Source: Planctomycetales bacterium (lineage in GTDB: Bacteria; Planctomycetota; Planctomycetia; Pirellulales; Lacipirellulaceae). Taken from it: 64,000 bases of DNA. Numbering within the stretch: position 1 is the stretch's first letter; each line of letters opens with the position of its first letter. Under the pieces are notes generated by a model. That model did no database searches. It had not been told where the DNA came from and worked only from the letters and a program-made list of their open reading frames with translations. Below, piece after piece: positions 53,940-62,850 of the stretch. Where the stretch lies: assembly GCA_020427155.1 (NCBI GenBank), contig JAGQOW010000004.1, positions 18,875 through 82,874 of the forward strand, given 5' to 3'. A program made the translations under genes and the position numbers.

Positions 53940-54192
53940 TCGTCAGCCCTGCCATGCTTCCTAGGAGTGAGTCAATTTGTTCTTGGTTTGCCGCACCATG
54001 TGTGCGTACCGGCAATCACTGCCGGCACAATTGGCAAATCCTGTTTGTAAACCTAGGTTACAAAGCAAGAACCGGCACGAGTCAGCCCGGCTGATCCAGC
54101 GATTGTCCTTGAGGATCGCTTCGGAACTTCATTTCGACAGGAGAATTGAGCGGCTTATGCTGATTGTATCGCCGCGATAAACCACGGAATGT

Positions 54193-55737
54193 TTATCGTG
54201 TGGCTGGTGCTCTGCTGGCAGACATCTCGGCTAAAGCACGCACCAAGTGGGGCGAGGCATTGCCAAGTGAGATGACCTCGCTATTGCCGTCAGGCGTTTT
54301 GGGGCGAATGATGCATATCACTTCCGAATTCTCGCTGCGGCGCTGAATCTCTTCCAGTGTCGCCTGTTCCGCAGGACTTAGCTGATTTGGTGCAATCCTT
54401 GGAGGAGCCTGCGCCACTAACGGTGGCGCCGAAGGAGAATTCGCCATGGGTTCCTGACCTCGAACTGCAAAGCCGGGATCGGCTTGAGGCGGTAGCGATT
54501 GGGGGGGCAACGGCGCCGCGGCCGCTTGGGTGGCGGGGGCGACGGAAGTTTCTGGGGCTGCCGACTGATAGACCATCGACAAACCAAGACTGTCGAGCTT
54601 GTCCAGAATCGACGGCAATGACGCATAGAGCCCTTCATTCGCCTCGGGATCAGCTGCAAAGCAAACCCCGATCAATTGGCCCGTAGCATTGAACAAACCG
54701 CCGCCACTGCGCCCCTCGACCGGTGCGCCGGCGACTTCGACATTGGGATGCCCTTGATAGCGATTGATCGTCGTAATGCGCGATCCAATTGCCGTCGGGT
54801 TTGCTCCCAAGTTGCAACCCACGCTCGTGACGCCTCCTCCCGGCGCCAGCGGCGTGTCGCGCTGGGCTATGGAGACTGGCTCGACCGGAACGTCTGTTCG
54901 TATGCTCAATAGCGCAAGGTCGCGATCCAAGTCGAAATCGATCAACCTGCCAGTCGCCGTGGTGCGAACTTCCGCGCCGGCAGGACCTGCTTGAAAGAGG
55001 GTCACGGTAATGGCGCCTTTGCCCTCGGAAGTTCGAAACAAATGGCCACATGTGAGCACTAGCGCTTCACCGCTACGAGCATCGACGATGGTGCCCGTGC
55101 CTGCCGAGATACCGTCGGGGTCCTGTACTGAGATTTTCACCGATGCTTCAATCAATCGCTTGTGTTCAACGGGTGAACCTGCCGAAGGAGCTGCTTGTCC
55201 TTGGGGAACGCTGGAAAATGGATTTGCGGAAGCCGGGGGTCGGGCAGGGGCAACAGCTGTTAATGCCGGATCTTGAATGGCTACGATTCGTCCCGACTGA
55301 GGAGTCGAAACGTCGTTGTTGGCAAAGGTCGTTTGACTGCCACTGGCAACGCCCGCGGAAAAAGCGCTGCCAGGCAATTGCCCTTGAGGCTCAGGCCGGC
55401 CCATAGGCGCAGGGAGCTGCTGGGTGAGCATCTGGCGGAGTTGTTGGTAGCTTGTCAATCCGACAGATCGACTGGTTTCACGGCCCTCGACCAGCACAAT
55501 AAACGTCGGCACCTGGGTTACCTGGAAACGGGCAGCAACCTGAGGTTCGCGATGGATGTCGATTTCGTGAACTCGATAACCAGAGGCAATAAGCCGCTGG
55601 ACTGTCGGCCGCATTTGCTGACATGGCATACAACTCGACGAGCTGAAATCCAAGAGTACCGTCTCGGCTGCGGTTGGCAGCGAAAGACAAACGAGCACGA
55701 TAAGAGAATGGGCAAATACATTACGAGACAGGACCAT
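54193..55737 (-). CDS. Exported thioredoxin-like/trypsin-like protease fusion
   Basis: A 514-residue exported protein. A signal peptide (about 1-24) is followed by a thioredoxin-fold domain (about 25-110) with the CMPC active site at 36-39 and the cis-Pro segment VTQVPTFIVL near 73-82. After a Pro/Gln/Ser linker comes a trypsin-like serine protease domain (about 195-380). The catalytic candidates are His232 in LTCGHLF, Asp271 or Asp273 in FDLDRDLALL, and Ser344 in EGRSGGGLF. A second Pro/Gln-rich linker leads to a C-terminal helix (LSPAEQATLEEIQRRSENSEVI). It probably acts in the periplasm on folding or quality control of proteins with disulphides. The start ATG 55737 is taken because the signal peptide follows directly. 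Confidence 0.8.
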   Translation of the reverse strand: MVLSRNVFAHSLIVLVCLSLPTAAETVLLDFSSSSCMPCQQMRPTVQRLIASGYRVHEIDIHREPQVAARFQVTQVPTFIVLVEGRETSRSVGLTSYQQLRQMLTQQLPAPMGRPEPQGQLPGSAFSAGVASGSQTTFANNDVSTPQSGRIVAIQDPALTAVAPARPPASANPFSSVPQGQAAPSAGSPVEHKRLIEASVKISVQDPDGISAGTGTIVDARSGEALVLTCGHLFRTSEGKGAITVTLFQAGPAGAEVRTTATGRLIDFDLDRDLALLSIRTDVPVEPVSIAQRDTPLAPGGGVTSVGCNLGANPTAIGSRITTINRYQGHPNVEVAGAPVEGRSGGGLFNATGQLIGVCFAADPEANEGLYASLPSILDKLDSLGLSMVYQSAAPETSVAPATQAAAAPLPPQSLPPQADPGFAVRGQEPMANSPSAPPLVAQAPPRIAPNQLSPAEQATLEEIQRRSENSEVICIIRPKTPDGNSEVISLGNASPHLVRALAEMSASRAPATR

Positions 55738-56132
55738 CGGATCCCTCCATGGATTCTTGGTCGGTCAGGTCGGCTGGCGCCAAGCCTGTTCTTACTCCGA
55801 GGCGTCAGGCTCCTTGGCGAAGTTCCTTCCTCGCAAAACAGGGAGCCTTTCAGAGTAACGGATTGATTAATTACGCTTGGTACGGGTGCCTCGCGTTGGC
55901 GAGGCAGGAATAGTCGTGAGAATTGGTAATTCTTACAAGGCCAATGATGGGCTAGGATGTCGTACTTGGTTGAACTTCGCGAATTACCGAGTGCTTGCAC
56001 GCAAGTTCACGAGGACTTACTTCCTCGGTTGCAGGTCTTGTGCCAATCGTGGATTTCGCCCGTTTGCATAGGCCGCTACAATGACGCCTCCTTGAGAGAC
56101 CTACTAGCACTGCCAGCATCACTCAGTAACTT
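55738..56132. other. Divergent intergenic region of about 395 bp
   Basis: It separates the thioredoxin-protease fusion (minus) and metG (plus), so both promoters lie here. I see only a short AGAATT-GGT-AATTCT hairpin and no gene. Confidence 0.4.
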
Positions 56133-58199
56133 GTGAGCGATAACAAGCCGATGAGCCGCCGTATTCTAGTGACTTCTGCGCTGCCTTACGCGAACGGTCA
56201 TATTCATATTGGCCATCTGGTCGAGTATTTGCAGACCGATATCTGGGTACGATTTCAGAAGCTTCGCGGCAACGATTGTCGCTACCTGTGTGCAGACGAT
56301 ACTCATGGCACGGCGATCATGATTCGAGCGCAACAGGAAGGCCGTAGCGAAACCGAATTGATCGCCGAGATGCAAGCTGCGCACGAAAAGGACTTCGCTG
56401 ATTTCGATATCAAGTTCGACAACTTCGGAAGTACACATAGCGAAGAGAATCGTGTGCTTTGCGGTGAGATTTGGCAGGCGATACGCCAGTCCGGACTCGT
56501 CAAGGAAAAAGACGTAGAGCAGCTTTTCGACCCAGAGGCGGGCACATTCCTGGCCGATCGTTTTGTGCGCGGCACTTGCCCTAAGTGTGGCGCCAAAGAC
56601 CAGCCCGGCGACAACTGTTCTTCGTGTGGCCACGCCTACAGCCCTGCCGAATTGATCGAGCCCAAGAGCACGCTGAGTGGGGCCACGCCCGAAGTGCGTT
56701 CGGCAAAGCACTTGTTTATCGAATTGGAGCAGTTGCATTCGTTCCTCAATACGTGGACCCAGTGCGGAGAGCACCTGCAGCCGGAAATTGCCAACTACCT
56801 CAAGGGGCACTTCCTGGGCGACCCGCTACGAGATTGGGATATTTCCCGCCCGGCGCCCTATTTCGGTTTTGAGATCCCCGACAGCCCAGGCAACTACTGG
56901 TATGTCTGGTTCGACGCCCCTATCGGCTACATGGCGTCCACTAAGCAGTGGTGCAATCAGTCTGGTGAGAGTTTCAACGACTGGTGGAAATCGGCCGATA
57001 CGGAAATTCATCATTTCATCGGCAAGGACATCACGTATTTTCATACGCTGTTTTGGCCTGGCATGCTCAAAACGGCCGGCTTCAGCTTGCCGACCAAGGT
57101 TCACATCCACGGGTTCTTGACCGTGGATGGTGAAAAAATGTCGAAGAGCAAGGGCACGTTTGTCAATGCGCGAACCTACCTCAAACATCTCGATGCAAGT
57201 TATCTACGCTACTTCTACGCCTCGAAGCTGACGGCAAAGGTGGATGATCTGGACCTGTCGATCGACGAATTTGTCGCAAAGGTCAACACCGACTTGATCG
57301 GCAAGGTCGTGAATCTTGCCAGTCGAACAGCCAAATTTGTATCCGAGGTCGGGCTCTCGAAAAAGTATCCCGACGATGGCGGCTTGTTCAAGTATGCAGC
57401 TGCCCAAGGCGATGAAATCGCCGAGGCGTATGAGGCCTGCGATTTCAATCGAGCCATGCGGCTCATCATGGCGCTTGCCGATCGGGCCAATCCATTCGTC
57501 GAAGATCACAAGCCGTGGACGCTGCATAAAGACGCTCGCAAAGCGAAACAGCTGCAGGAAGTTTGCACCGTCGCCCTGAATCTGTTTCGCCAGCTGGCGA
57601 TTTACCTGGCCCCGGTCCTGCCGCGACTTGCCGAGCAGACAGGCGAGTTGCTGGGCGATCCGATTACCGATTGGCAACAGGCCAAGACTCCGCTCGTGGG
57701 GACACCGGTTGCCAGATTCAAACACATGATGAAGCGAGTCGATGAAAAGGATGTGCACAACATGATCGAAGAAAGCAAAGAGGCTTCGCAAACAGAATCG
57801 ACGTCGTCGCCGGCAACAGAGCATGCTTACCAAGACAGCGGCGACGCCTTGGCTGCCGAGCCGCTGGCCGCCGAATGTTCGTTCGATGATTTCATGAAAG
57901 TCGATCTGCGCGTTGCTCGAGTCATCTCTGCCGAGCAAGTGCCCGAGGCGCGCAAACTGTTGAAGTTGCGACTCAGCCTGGGGGGCGGCGCCGTCAAGCA
58001 AGTCTTCGCCGGCATCAAGGCGGCCTACGAACCAGAAGAGTTGGAAGGCCGACTGGTCGTGTGCGTGGCAAATCTCGCTCCGCGACAAATGAAGTTCGGT
58101 GTCAGCGAAGGCATGGTCGTCGCCAGCGGCCCTGGCGGCACCGAAGTCTTTGTCCTCTCGCCCGACGAAGGAGCCGTGCCGGGACAACGGGTTCACTGA
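56133..58199 (+). CDS. metG: Methionyl-tRNA synthetase
   Basis: A 688-residue enzyme that charges initiator and elongator tRNA-Met with methionine. The class I signatures are [11 protein letters not shown] at about 18-28 and KMSKS at 335-339. The zinc knuckle with two CxxC pairs ([18 protein letters not shown]) lies near 150. The catalytic domain, a helical anticodon-binding domain (about 370-530), a charged linker (about 535-580) and a C-terminal tRNA-binding OB domain ([28 protein letters not shown]) are all present, as in dimeric MetRS. The start is GTG 56133; a Met at codon 7 could also serve. It is a single-gene unit. Confidence 0.97.
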   Translation: MSDNKPMSRRILVTSALPYANGHIHIGHLVEYLQTDIWVRFQKLRGNDCRYLCADDTHGTAIMIRAQQEGRSETELIAEMQAAHEKDFADFDIKFDNFGSTHSEENRVLCGEIWQAIRQSGLVKEKDVEQLFDPEAGTFLADRFVRGTCPKCGAKDQPGDNCSSCGHAYSPAELIEPKSTLSGATPEVRSAKHLFIELEQLHSFLNTWTQCGEHLQPEIANYLKGHFLGDPLRDWDISRPAPYFGFEIPDSPGNYWYVWFDAPIGYMASTKQWCNQSGESFNDWWKSADTEIHHFIGKDITYFHTLFWPGMLKTAGFSLPTKVHIHGFLTVDGEKMSKSKGTFVNARTYLKHLDASYLRYFYASKLTAKVDDLDLSIDEFVAKVNTDLIGKVVNLASRTAKFVSEVGLSKKYPDDGGLFKYAAAQGDEIAEAYEACDFNRAMRLIMALADRANPFVEDHKPWTLHKDARKAKQLQEVCTVALNLFRQLAIYLAPVLPRLAEQTGELLGDPITDWQQAKTPLVGTPVARFKHMMKRVDEKDVHNMIEESKEASQTESTSSPATEHAYQDSGDALAAEPLAAECSFDDFMKVDLRVARVISAEQVPEARKLLKLRLSLGGGAVKQVFAGIKAAYEPEELEGRLVVCVANLAPRQMKFGVSEGMVVASGPGGTEVFVLSPDEGAVPGQRVH

Positions 58200-58239
58200 G
58201 ATGAAACCGCAGCACTGCTCCAGCCGGTCCGAATGACAA

Positions 58240-59703
58240 TCAGAATGGCATGCTGTATCGCTCGCTCATAGTCTTGCGCGTACGAGCGGATAACATTTGC
58301 AATTCCTCGACAATCGCGCTGGCGTCCTGAAGCCCCCGGCTGGCTTCGTCGACTTGCACTAGTTGCCGATCACGAGTGACATATGGCTTTTCGTAGTAAC
58401 CATAGGCGCCGTAACGTACATACCGACGTCTGCCAAACTCATACAAGTTCGACTCTCTCAGGTCCGTTCTCATTTCCGCACGATTGAGTACGCTGACGAT
58501 CTCCTGGAGCGAAGCGGCCACGTCGCGACCGTATGCGACTAGCTCTTCGTCGACCTGGGAGGTATCGAGATCTTCGATCTTGCGAGCGTAGCGCTCGACC
58601 CAAACTTTGATCTGATGCAAGCTTTGAGGACGACGGTCACCGAAGAAAAGATCATTCAAATAGTTGGTCGTCGACTGGAAGTATCGCTGCGAAGCTGCGC
58701 CGATCGCGCCGGCAATTGACTCGCTGTTTTCAACGTCGTGAGCCATCGGTCCTACGGGACTCGACAGTACCGAAAGTACTCGGCGCAGTCCGCTTGGAGA
58801 GAGCGAACCCTGCAGGACAATTGACGTAGCAGCGGTGCTAGTCTGCCAATTGTGCATGTCTTCAATTTCTGCACCATGATCTTCTAACACGTCAAGCAGC
58901 AACGGTTTGGCCAGATCACCAAGCAGAGCCGGATCCTGGTCAAAGTCGATTGTCAGTTGCGCTTGTGGGGAGGTTTGCAACTCGACCTCCAAACGGATGC
59001 CGCGAATGCTGGCGATCAACTCACTGAGTGCTGCAACATCAACCGCCTTGGGCAGCAACGACTGTTTTGCTTTTAGTTCGCTGGCAACTTCTGCGGGAGC
59101 GAGAATGCCTTGCAAGTCGAGGGCAAGGACGATGTGATTGTTGGGCTCGTCGGCCACTGCCAGCGATAGAGCCAAATAAGACGAAATATCGGGAGACTTC
59201 TTTCGGCTCGACTCGCGGATCCAGCGAATGACGAGTTGCCGATTGGCAGGAGCCATCGCACCGAGGATGCGCGTGGCCAACGATACGACAAAACTGTCAT
59301 TGGGACGTTCGACCGCTGGAGCGCCCGCCAACCGATCGAGGCGACCGCCGCTGCGAGCGGCAATGTCTTCCATTGCTGGCATTTGCTGCACATAGGCTAC
59401 CGCAACTTCCCAGATCGGCTGCATGATCTCGTAATCCAATTGCGCAGCCATCAAGAACTGATCGGCACCCACGGGCAAGGCAATCATGCCGGCGCGCTGG
59501 GCTTGAAGACCACGTCGGTTCCAATCTTGGGACTGGGCCAGCGGGCTGGCAAAGGCTGACTTCACGTCAACGACGACCAGCGCGTTGGCCGAGCCGGGTA
59601 CTCGAGTCGCCAACTGCTCAAGTTGGCCACTTGCTCTAGGGATTTGCATCGTCAGCGCAAGGCCAATCGCAAGCAACGGTAGCCCGTGGAACAACTTGAG
59701 CAT
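58240..59703 (-). CDS. Exported protein of unknown family, paralogue of its upstream neighbour
   Basis: A 487-residue protein. ATG 59703 follows GAAGG by nine bases, and a signal peptide begins at once (LKLFHGLPLLAIGLALTMQIPRASG). The longer frame from TTG 59766 overlaps the upstream stop. The first domain begins LATRVPGSANALVVVDVKSAFASPLAQ, closely matching the neighbouring paralogue's LLTRVPAGANVLVLIDVETTLAAPIAQ. Other shared parts are the RQLVIRWIRES/RQFVSRWIDF block, VEDLADW/IEDMHNW, and ERYARKI in both. A Tyr-rich stretch (RYVRYGAYGYYEKPYV) lies near the C-terminus. No catalytic motif is visible. The gene follows its paralogue with about 60 bp between its start and the upstream stop, so the two form an operon. 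It is exported; the function is unknown. Confidence 0.75.
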   Translation of the reverse strand: MLKLFHGLPLLAIGLALTMQIPRASGQLEQLATRVPGSANALVVVDVKSAFASPLAQSQDWNRRGLQAQRAGMIALPVGADQFLMAAQLDYEIMQPIWEVAVAYVQQMPAMEDIAARSGGRLDRLAGAPAVERPNDSFVVSLATRILGAMAPANRQLVIRWIRESSRKKSPDISSYLALSLAVADEPNNHIVLALDLQGILAPAEVASELKAKQSLLPKAVDVAALSELIASIRGIRLEVELQTSPQAQLTIDFDQDPALLGDLAKPLLLDVLEDHGAEIEDMHNWQTSTAATSIVLQGSLSPSGLRRVLSVLSSPVGPMAHDVENSESIAGAIGAASQRYFQSTTNYLNDLFFGDRRPQSLHQIKVWVERYARKIEDLDTSQVDEELVAYGRDVAASLQEIVSVLNRAEMRTDLRESNLYEFGRRRYVRYGAYGYYEKPYVTRDRQLVQVDEASRGLQDASAIVEELQMLSARTRKTMSERYSMPF

Positions 59704-59762
59704 TGAATAGACCTTCAAAGTGGATTCCAAGCTCGATGGGTTGGAGGCATGTTTCTGGAAAC

Positions 59763-61262
59763 TCAAAACTCGACGCCGTATTTCTCGGTCATTTGGCGAC
59801 GGATCGCGGCGTTGTGATCGTCGATCAACTTGAAGCCTTCGACGCGCATTTGCGAGGAAGCCGCCATCGCGTTGGCCTTAATGGCGGAGCGATCTGCAGC
59901 GCTTTCCTTCGCTGCGTACAGCCGATCGCCGCTTCCGTAAGCAAGCGTTCCCAAATAGCCATCGTTGTAACCGCTATAGCTGCCGCCATATCTTCCTGCA
60001 CCCATCCCCGCAGTTTGGGTGCCTGCCTGGATCCCGCCTTCGCGTTTGGCAAGGGCCATCTCGCGCAGAGTTTGTGCCAGTTGGCTGCCGTAATCGAGCA
60101 GATCGGGGTCGACATGCAGAATCGGCATGCGATCGATTTTGCGAGCGTAGCGCTCCATGACAGCAGAACTGGCCTTATTGCCCCGCAGATCGCGGCGTAG
60201 ATCAGCGATCAGCACGTCGGTTGCCCGATAATAGGTGAGCGAGGCTTCACGGATGAGGCTCTCCGGAGTTTCCTCGCCCCCTTCCTGTTTCGCATCTTTA
60301 AGTGTGCTGAACTTGGTGGACGGAATCTCGATAACGCTGAACACGCGTCGCTGGCCATCGGTCGACAACGGTCCGCGCATGGTAATGGCCTTTTCTTCCA
60401 GTTCAAGTTTCCAGTCGGCCAGGTCCTCGACATGAGCACCAAGATTGTCGAGCGCGTTGATGACCAACTCCTTCGCAATCCCCTGGATCGCAGAAATCGG
60501 CTTATCGAAATCGATGCGAAGTTGGCCCTGGACGTCCTTGCCCACGGCTACCCGTAGGACAGCGCCCCGAAGACTGGCGAGAACAGCTGCTGCCTCGGGG
60601 ATAGAGAGGCCTGCCTGCTTGACTTCAGGCGATTCTTGCAAGCGTTGCTCCATCTCGTGCGGCTGAACAACGTCTTTGAGATCAATCGCCAGCAGGATAG
60701 GAACTTTGGTGTTGGCCAGTTGTACCGACGCCTTCAAATAGTCGGAAATGAGTATCTGGTGATTGTTCTGCGTAAAGTCGATCCACCTAGAAACAAACTG
60801 ACGTTCCGCAGGAAACATGACGCCCAATTCTCGATCGGATAACGAGACAAAGTAGGCATCGCTGGGAGTCCAGGCAGTCGTGACTCCGTTGATTTCATCG
60901 ACATATCCACCTTCGCTGCGCGCTATGGAGCGCATCGACATCGATTCAGCAACTTCCATCGCAGCCATTTCCCAAAGTCGAGAGAAATTGTCGCCAGAAC
61001 GCAGCGAGGCTGCCATGACGAGCTTGGTTGACTCGGGTGGAAGAAAAATCGGACGCTCGACGTAACTGAGCTCTAGTTGCTTGCCCCAACCTTTCTCCTG
61101 AGCAATGGGAGCCGCCAACGTGGTTTCCACGTCGATCAGCACCAGCACATTGGCGCCGGCAGGTACCCTGGTCAGCAATTGATCAAAGGGGGCAGCTTCG
61201 GCTAAACCCGAAGGCCAAGCAACCAGCAGAATGGCTAAAAGCAGGGTACGGCGAAGAATCAT
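59763..61262 (-). CDS. Exported protein of unknown family, paralogue of its downstream neighbour
   Basis: A 499-residue protein. ATG 61262 has GGAG ten bases upstream, and the signal peptide follows (ILRRTLLLAILLVAWPSGLAEA). The opening is FDQLLTRVPAGANVLVLIDVETTLAAPIAQ. The body alternates helices and strands without a recognised domain. A Gly/Tyr/Ser-rich segment (GAGRYGGSYSGYNDGYLG) lies near the C-terminus, at the position equivalent to the Tyr-rich stretch of its paralogue, followed by a conserved end (IRRQMTEKYGVEF against RKTMSERYSMPF). The two proteins are clearly tandem duplicates that have diverged. It is upstream in a two-gene operon. I cannot assign a function; its length suggests a two-domain extracytoplasmic protein. 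Confidence 0.75.
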   Translation of the reverse strand: MILRRTLLLAILLVAWPSGLAEAAPFDQLLTRVPAGANVLVLIDVETTLAAPIAQEKGWGKQLELSYVERPIFLPPESTKLVMAASLRSGDNFSRLWEMAAMEVAESMSMRSIARSEGGYVDEINGVTTAWTPSDAYFVSLSDRELGVMFPAERQFVSRWIDFTQNNHQILISDYLKASVQLANTKVPILLAIDLKDVVQPHEMEQRLQESPEVKQAGLSIPEAAAVLASLRGAVLRVAVGKDVQGQLRIDFDKPISAIQGIAKELVINALDNLGAHVEDLADWKLELEEKAITMRGPLSTDGQRRVFSVIEIPSTKFSTLKDAKQEGGEETPESLIREASLTYYRATDVLIADLRRDLRGNKASSAVMERYARKIDRMPILHVDPDLLDYGSQLAQTLREMALAKREGGIQAGTQTAGMGAGRYGGSYSGYNDGYLGTLAYGSGDRLYAAKESAADRSAIKANAMAASSQMRVEGFKLIDDHNAAIRRQMTEKYGVEF

Positions 61263-62107
61263 TTCAGGGGGCTCCAGTTCGGATTTAGGCACGTGCGAGT
61301 GTGAGCCAGATGCTACACCTTCAGCGACGCAGGACCTACCTTTTTAGCAGCAATTCTGATCCAAAGCGAACCGGTGGCCAGTCGCAGAAACGTCTCACAG
61401 ACGAAAGAATTGGGCAGGCAAGGCCGCTTATTGATACTATATCTCAATAACGCGGTGCTTTGAGAGCCAACTCCGCCTGGAGCCACTCTTTTTTTCCTGG
61501 GCACTACAAGACGCCAGAGTTGGGCAAAAAGGAACCCAGAGAAACTGGTGCTGCGCCATTGCACAACTCTTTTCCGGATTTGACTGACATGCCTGTAGAG
61601 TTTTTTTCCTATCTCGTCTCTCTCTGTTGGTTCCAGATGATTAAGCATGCCTCACGGAATCAGCTTGCCAGTCTTTGTTTTGTATTCTTGCAAGACAAGT
61701 GCACCTAGCTCGCTGGGAGCGATCGCTTGGAAGCAGCAATAGATGGCAATCGCGTCGAATGTGTCGCATTCCTGGAGCACGCGCAGGGATCTATCTCGCA
61801 ATCCTTGGGCATATGAGTAGAACTTGAAGTGAACCTGGCTTTGTCAGGTTTCCCAGTTTTCACTTCGTTCCGAGTATAAAACTCGGCAAAATGAAAGCTT
61901 TTTCACCGATTTGCTCAGTTTCTTACTTTTTCGACAACAATGGCTGCGACAAATGAATACTACTGCCGAATTCACTTTACATCGCAACTCAGCAAGATGA
62001 TAATGCCAACTATCTGGCCGGTGTATCGCCAATGGTATTGGCGATCCCACCATCACTGGCCCCTTCGTGTTTTCATCAAAACACGTATCTATGGAGGAGT
62101 AGTAACG
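61263..62107. other. Gene-free stretch of about 845 bp with tandem leader hairpins
   Basis: Divergent region between the tandem paralogues (minus) and the coiled-coil lipoprotein (plus). Open frames at 61313-61648 (minus) and 61460-61708 (plus) have no ribosome site, no domain and overlap each other. Small hairpins occur around 61835-61855 and at CCGAGT/ACTCGG near 61878-61894. The two perfect hairpins at 62025-62085, listed separately, are the most notable elements. Confidence 0.5.
62025..62085 (+). promoter_or_regulatory. Two perfect hairpins in the leader of the coiled-coil lipoprotein gene
   Basis: ATCGCCAA at 62025-62032 pairs with TTGGCGAT at 62038-62045 (loop TGGTA). CGTGTTTT at 62066-62073 pairs with AAAACACG at 62078-62085 (loop CATC). 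Both are perfect eight-base-pair stems; the second ends nine bases before the ribosome site GGAGGAG and 22 bases before the ATG at 62108. They may stabilise the mRNA or control translation of a presumably abundant lipoprotein. Confidence 0.55.
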
Positions 62108-62608
62108 ATGCGCACTACCAATGTTTTCCAACTACTACCGATGGCTGTGCTTGTGTTTGCCTGTGTCGGCTGCACCGACCAAGCGATGCTCGACAAACTG
62201 AATGCAGAGAAAGCAGGAGTAGAACAGCAGGTAGCCGAAGCGAGCGAAAAGCTAGAGAAGCTACTAGCCGAGAACCAAACGCTGAAGCAGGCTGCCGATG
62301 CAGCCAACGAAACAGTTACTCAGGTCAAAGAGGCCGCTGCCCAAGCCCAGACAGCCGCGGAACAGGCCCTTGCTACTGCAAAGACAGAAGCGTCAGACGC
62401 GCTTGCCAAGGCGGTGGCTGAGGTCGAGGCCAAGATGGGCAGCGCCAACGCCGAGGTGAAGCAGGCACTCGAGGCTGCCAACGCCAAAGTAGCCGAAGTG
62501 CAGCAGCAACTCGAAGCGGCCAACGCCAAAGTCGCCGAGCTCGAAGCTGCCCTCAAGGAAGCAAGTAAGCCTGCCGAAGAAGAATCGACCCCTGAAGAAG
62601 AAAACTGA
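62108..62608 (+). CDS. Alanine-rich coiled-coil lipoprotein (Lpp-like)
   Basis: A 166-residue lipoprotein; ATG 62108 follows GGAGGAG. The signal peptide (TTNVFQLLPMAVLVFACVGC) ends at the lipid-modified Cys22. The mature protein is one long heptad-repeat coiled coil rich in Ala, Glu, Lys and Gln (LNAEKAGVEQQVAEASEKLEKLLAENQTLKQ, split over heptads), with a near-repeat AANAKVAEVQQQLEAANAKV. The acidic end is EEESTPEEEN. Without charge-free Leu spacing it resembles an alanine zipper such as Lpp, but it is longer and ends in acidic residues, not in Lys that could be tied to peptidoglycan. It probably spans or spaces the envelope. A strong terminator follows. Confidence 0.75.
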   Translation: MRTTNVFQLLPMAVLVFACVGCTDQAMLDKLNAEKAGVEQQVAEASEKLEKLLAENQTLKQAADAANETVTQVKEAAAQAQTAAEQALATAKTEASDALAKAVAEVEAKMGSANAEVKQALEAANAKVAEVQQQLEAANAKVAELEAALKEASKPAEEESTPEEEN

Positions 62609-62634
62609 GAGACATCTCGGGTAAGACGGGTGCT

Positions 62635-62672
62635 GCGGGGCCTTATCAGCGGGTAAGGTCCCGCGGCCGTTT
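62635..62672 (+). terminator. Terminator of the coiled-coil lipoprotein gene
   Basis: A thirteen-pair stem (62635-62647 with 62652-62664, two wobble pairs) with a four-base loop lies 26 bp after the stop, followed by GGCCGTTTTG. The T-run is short, but the stem is strong. Confidence 0.65.
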
Positions 62673-62850
62673 TGTCCGCGCTCGATCCTGGATTGCCTCC
62701 GGCTACGGTAGTCTTGGCGCTGCTAGTAGCTTTCATGCGCCTGGTTGTTCCTGAATTGCGGCAAAAGGCAGCGATTTCTATACTGACCGGTTTGCTACCG
62801 CCTCAATCGGCGGTTTGGACACGTTGAACCTGCCAACCTCTCTCGCCAAG

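Noticed and set aside
57204..58196. 330-codon frame antisense to metG
   Set aside because: Long only because of codon bias in metG; the encoded sequence has no domain and there is no ribosome site.
61313..61708. Two overlapping short frames in the 845 bp gene-free stretch
   Set aside because: No ribosome sites, no domains and opposite strands; judged to be chance.
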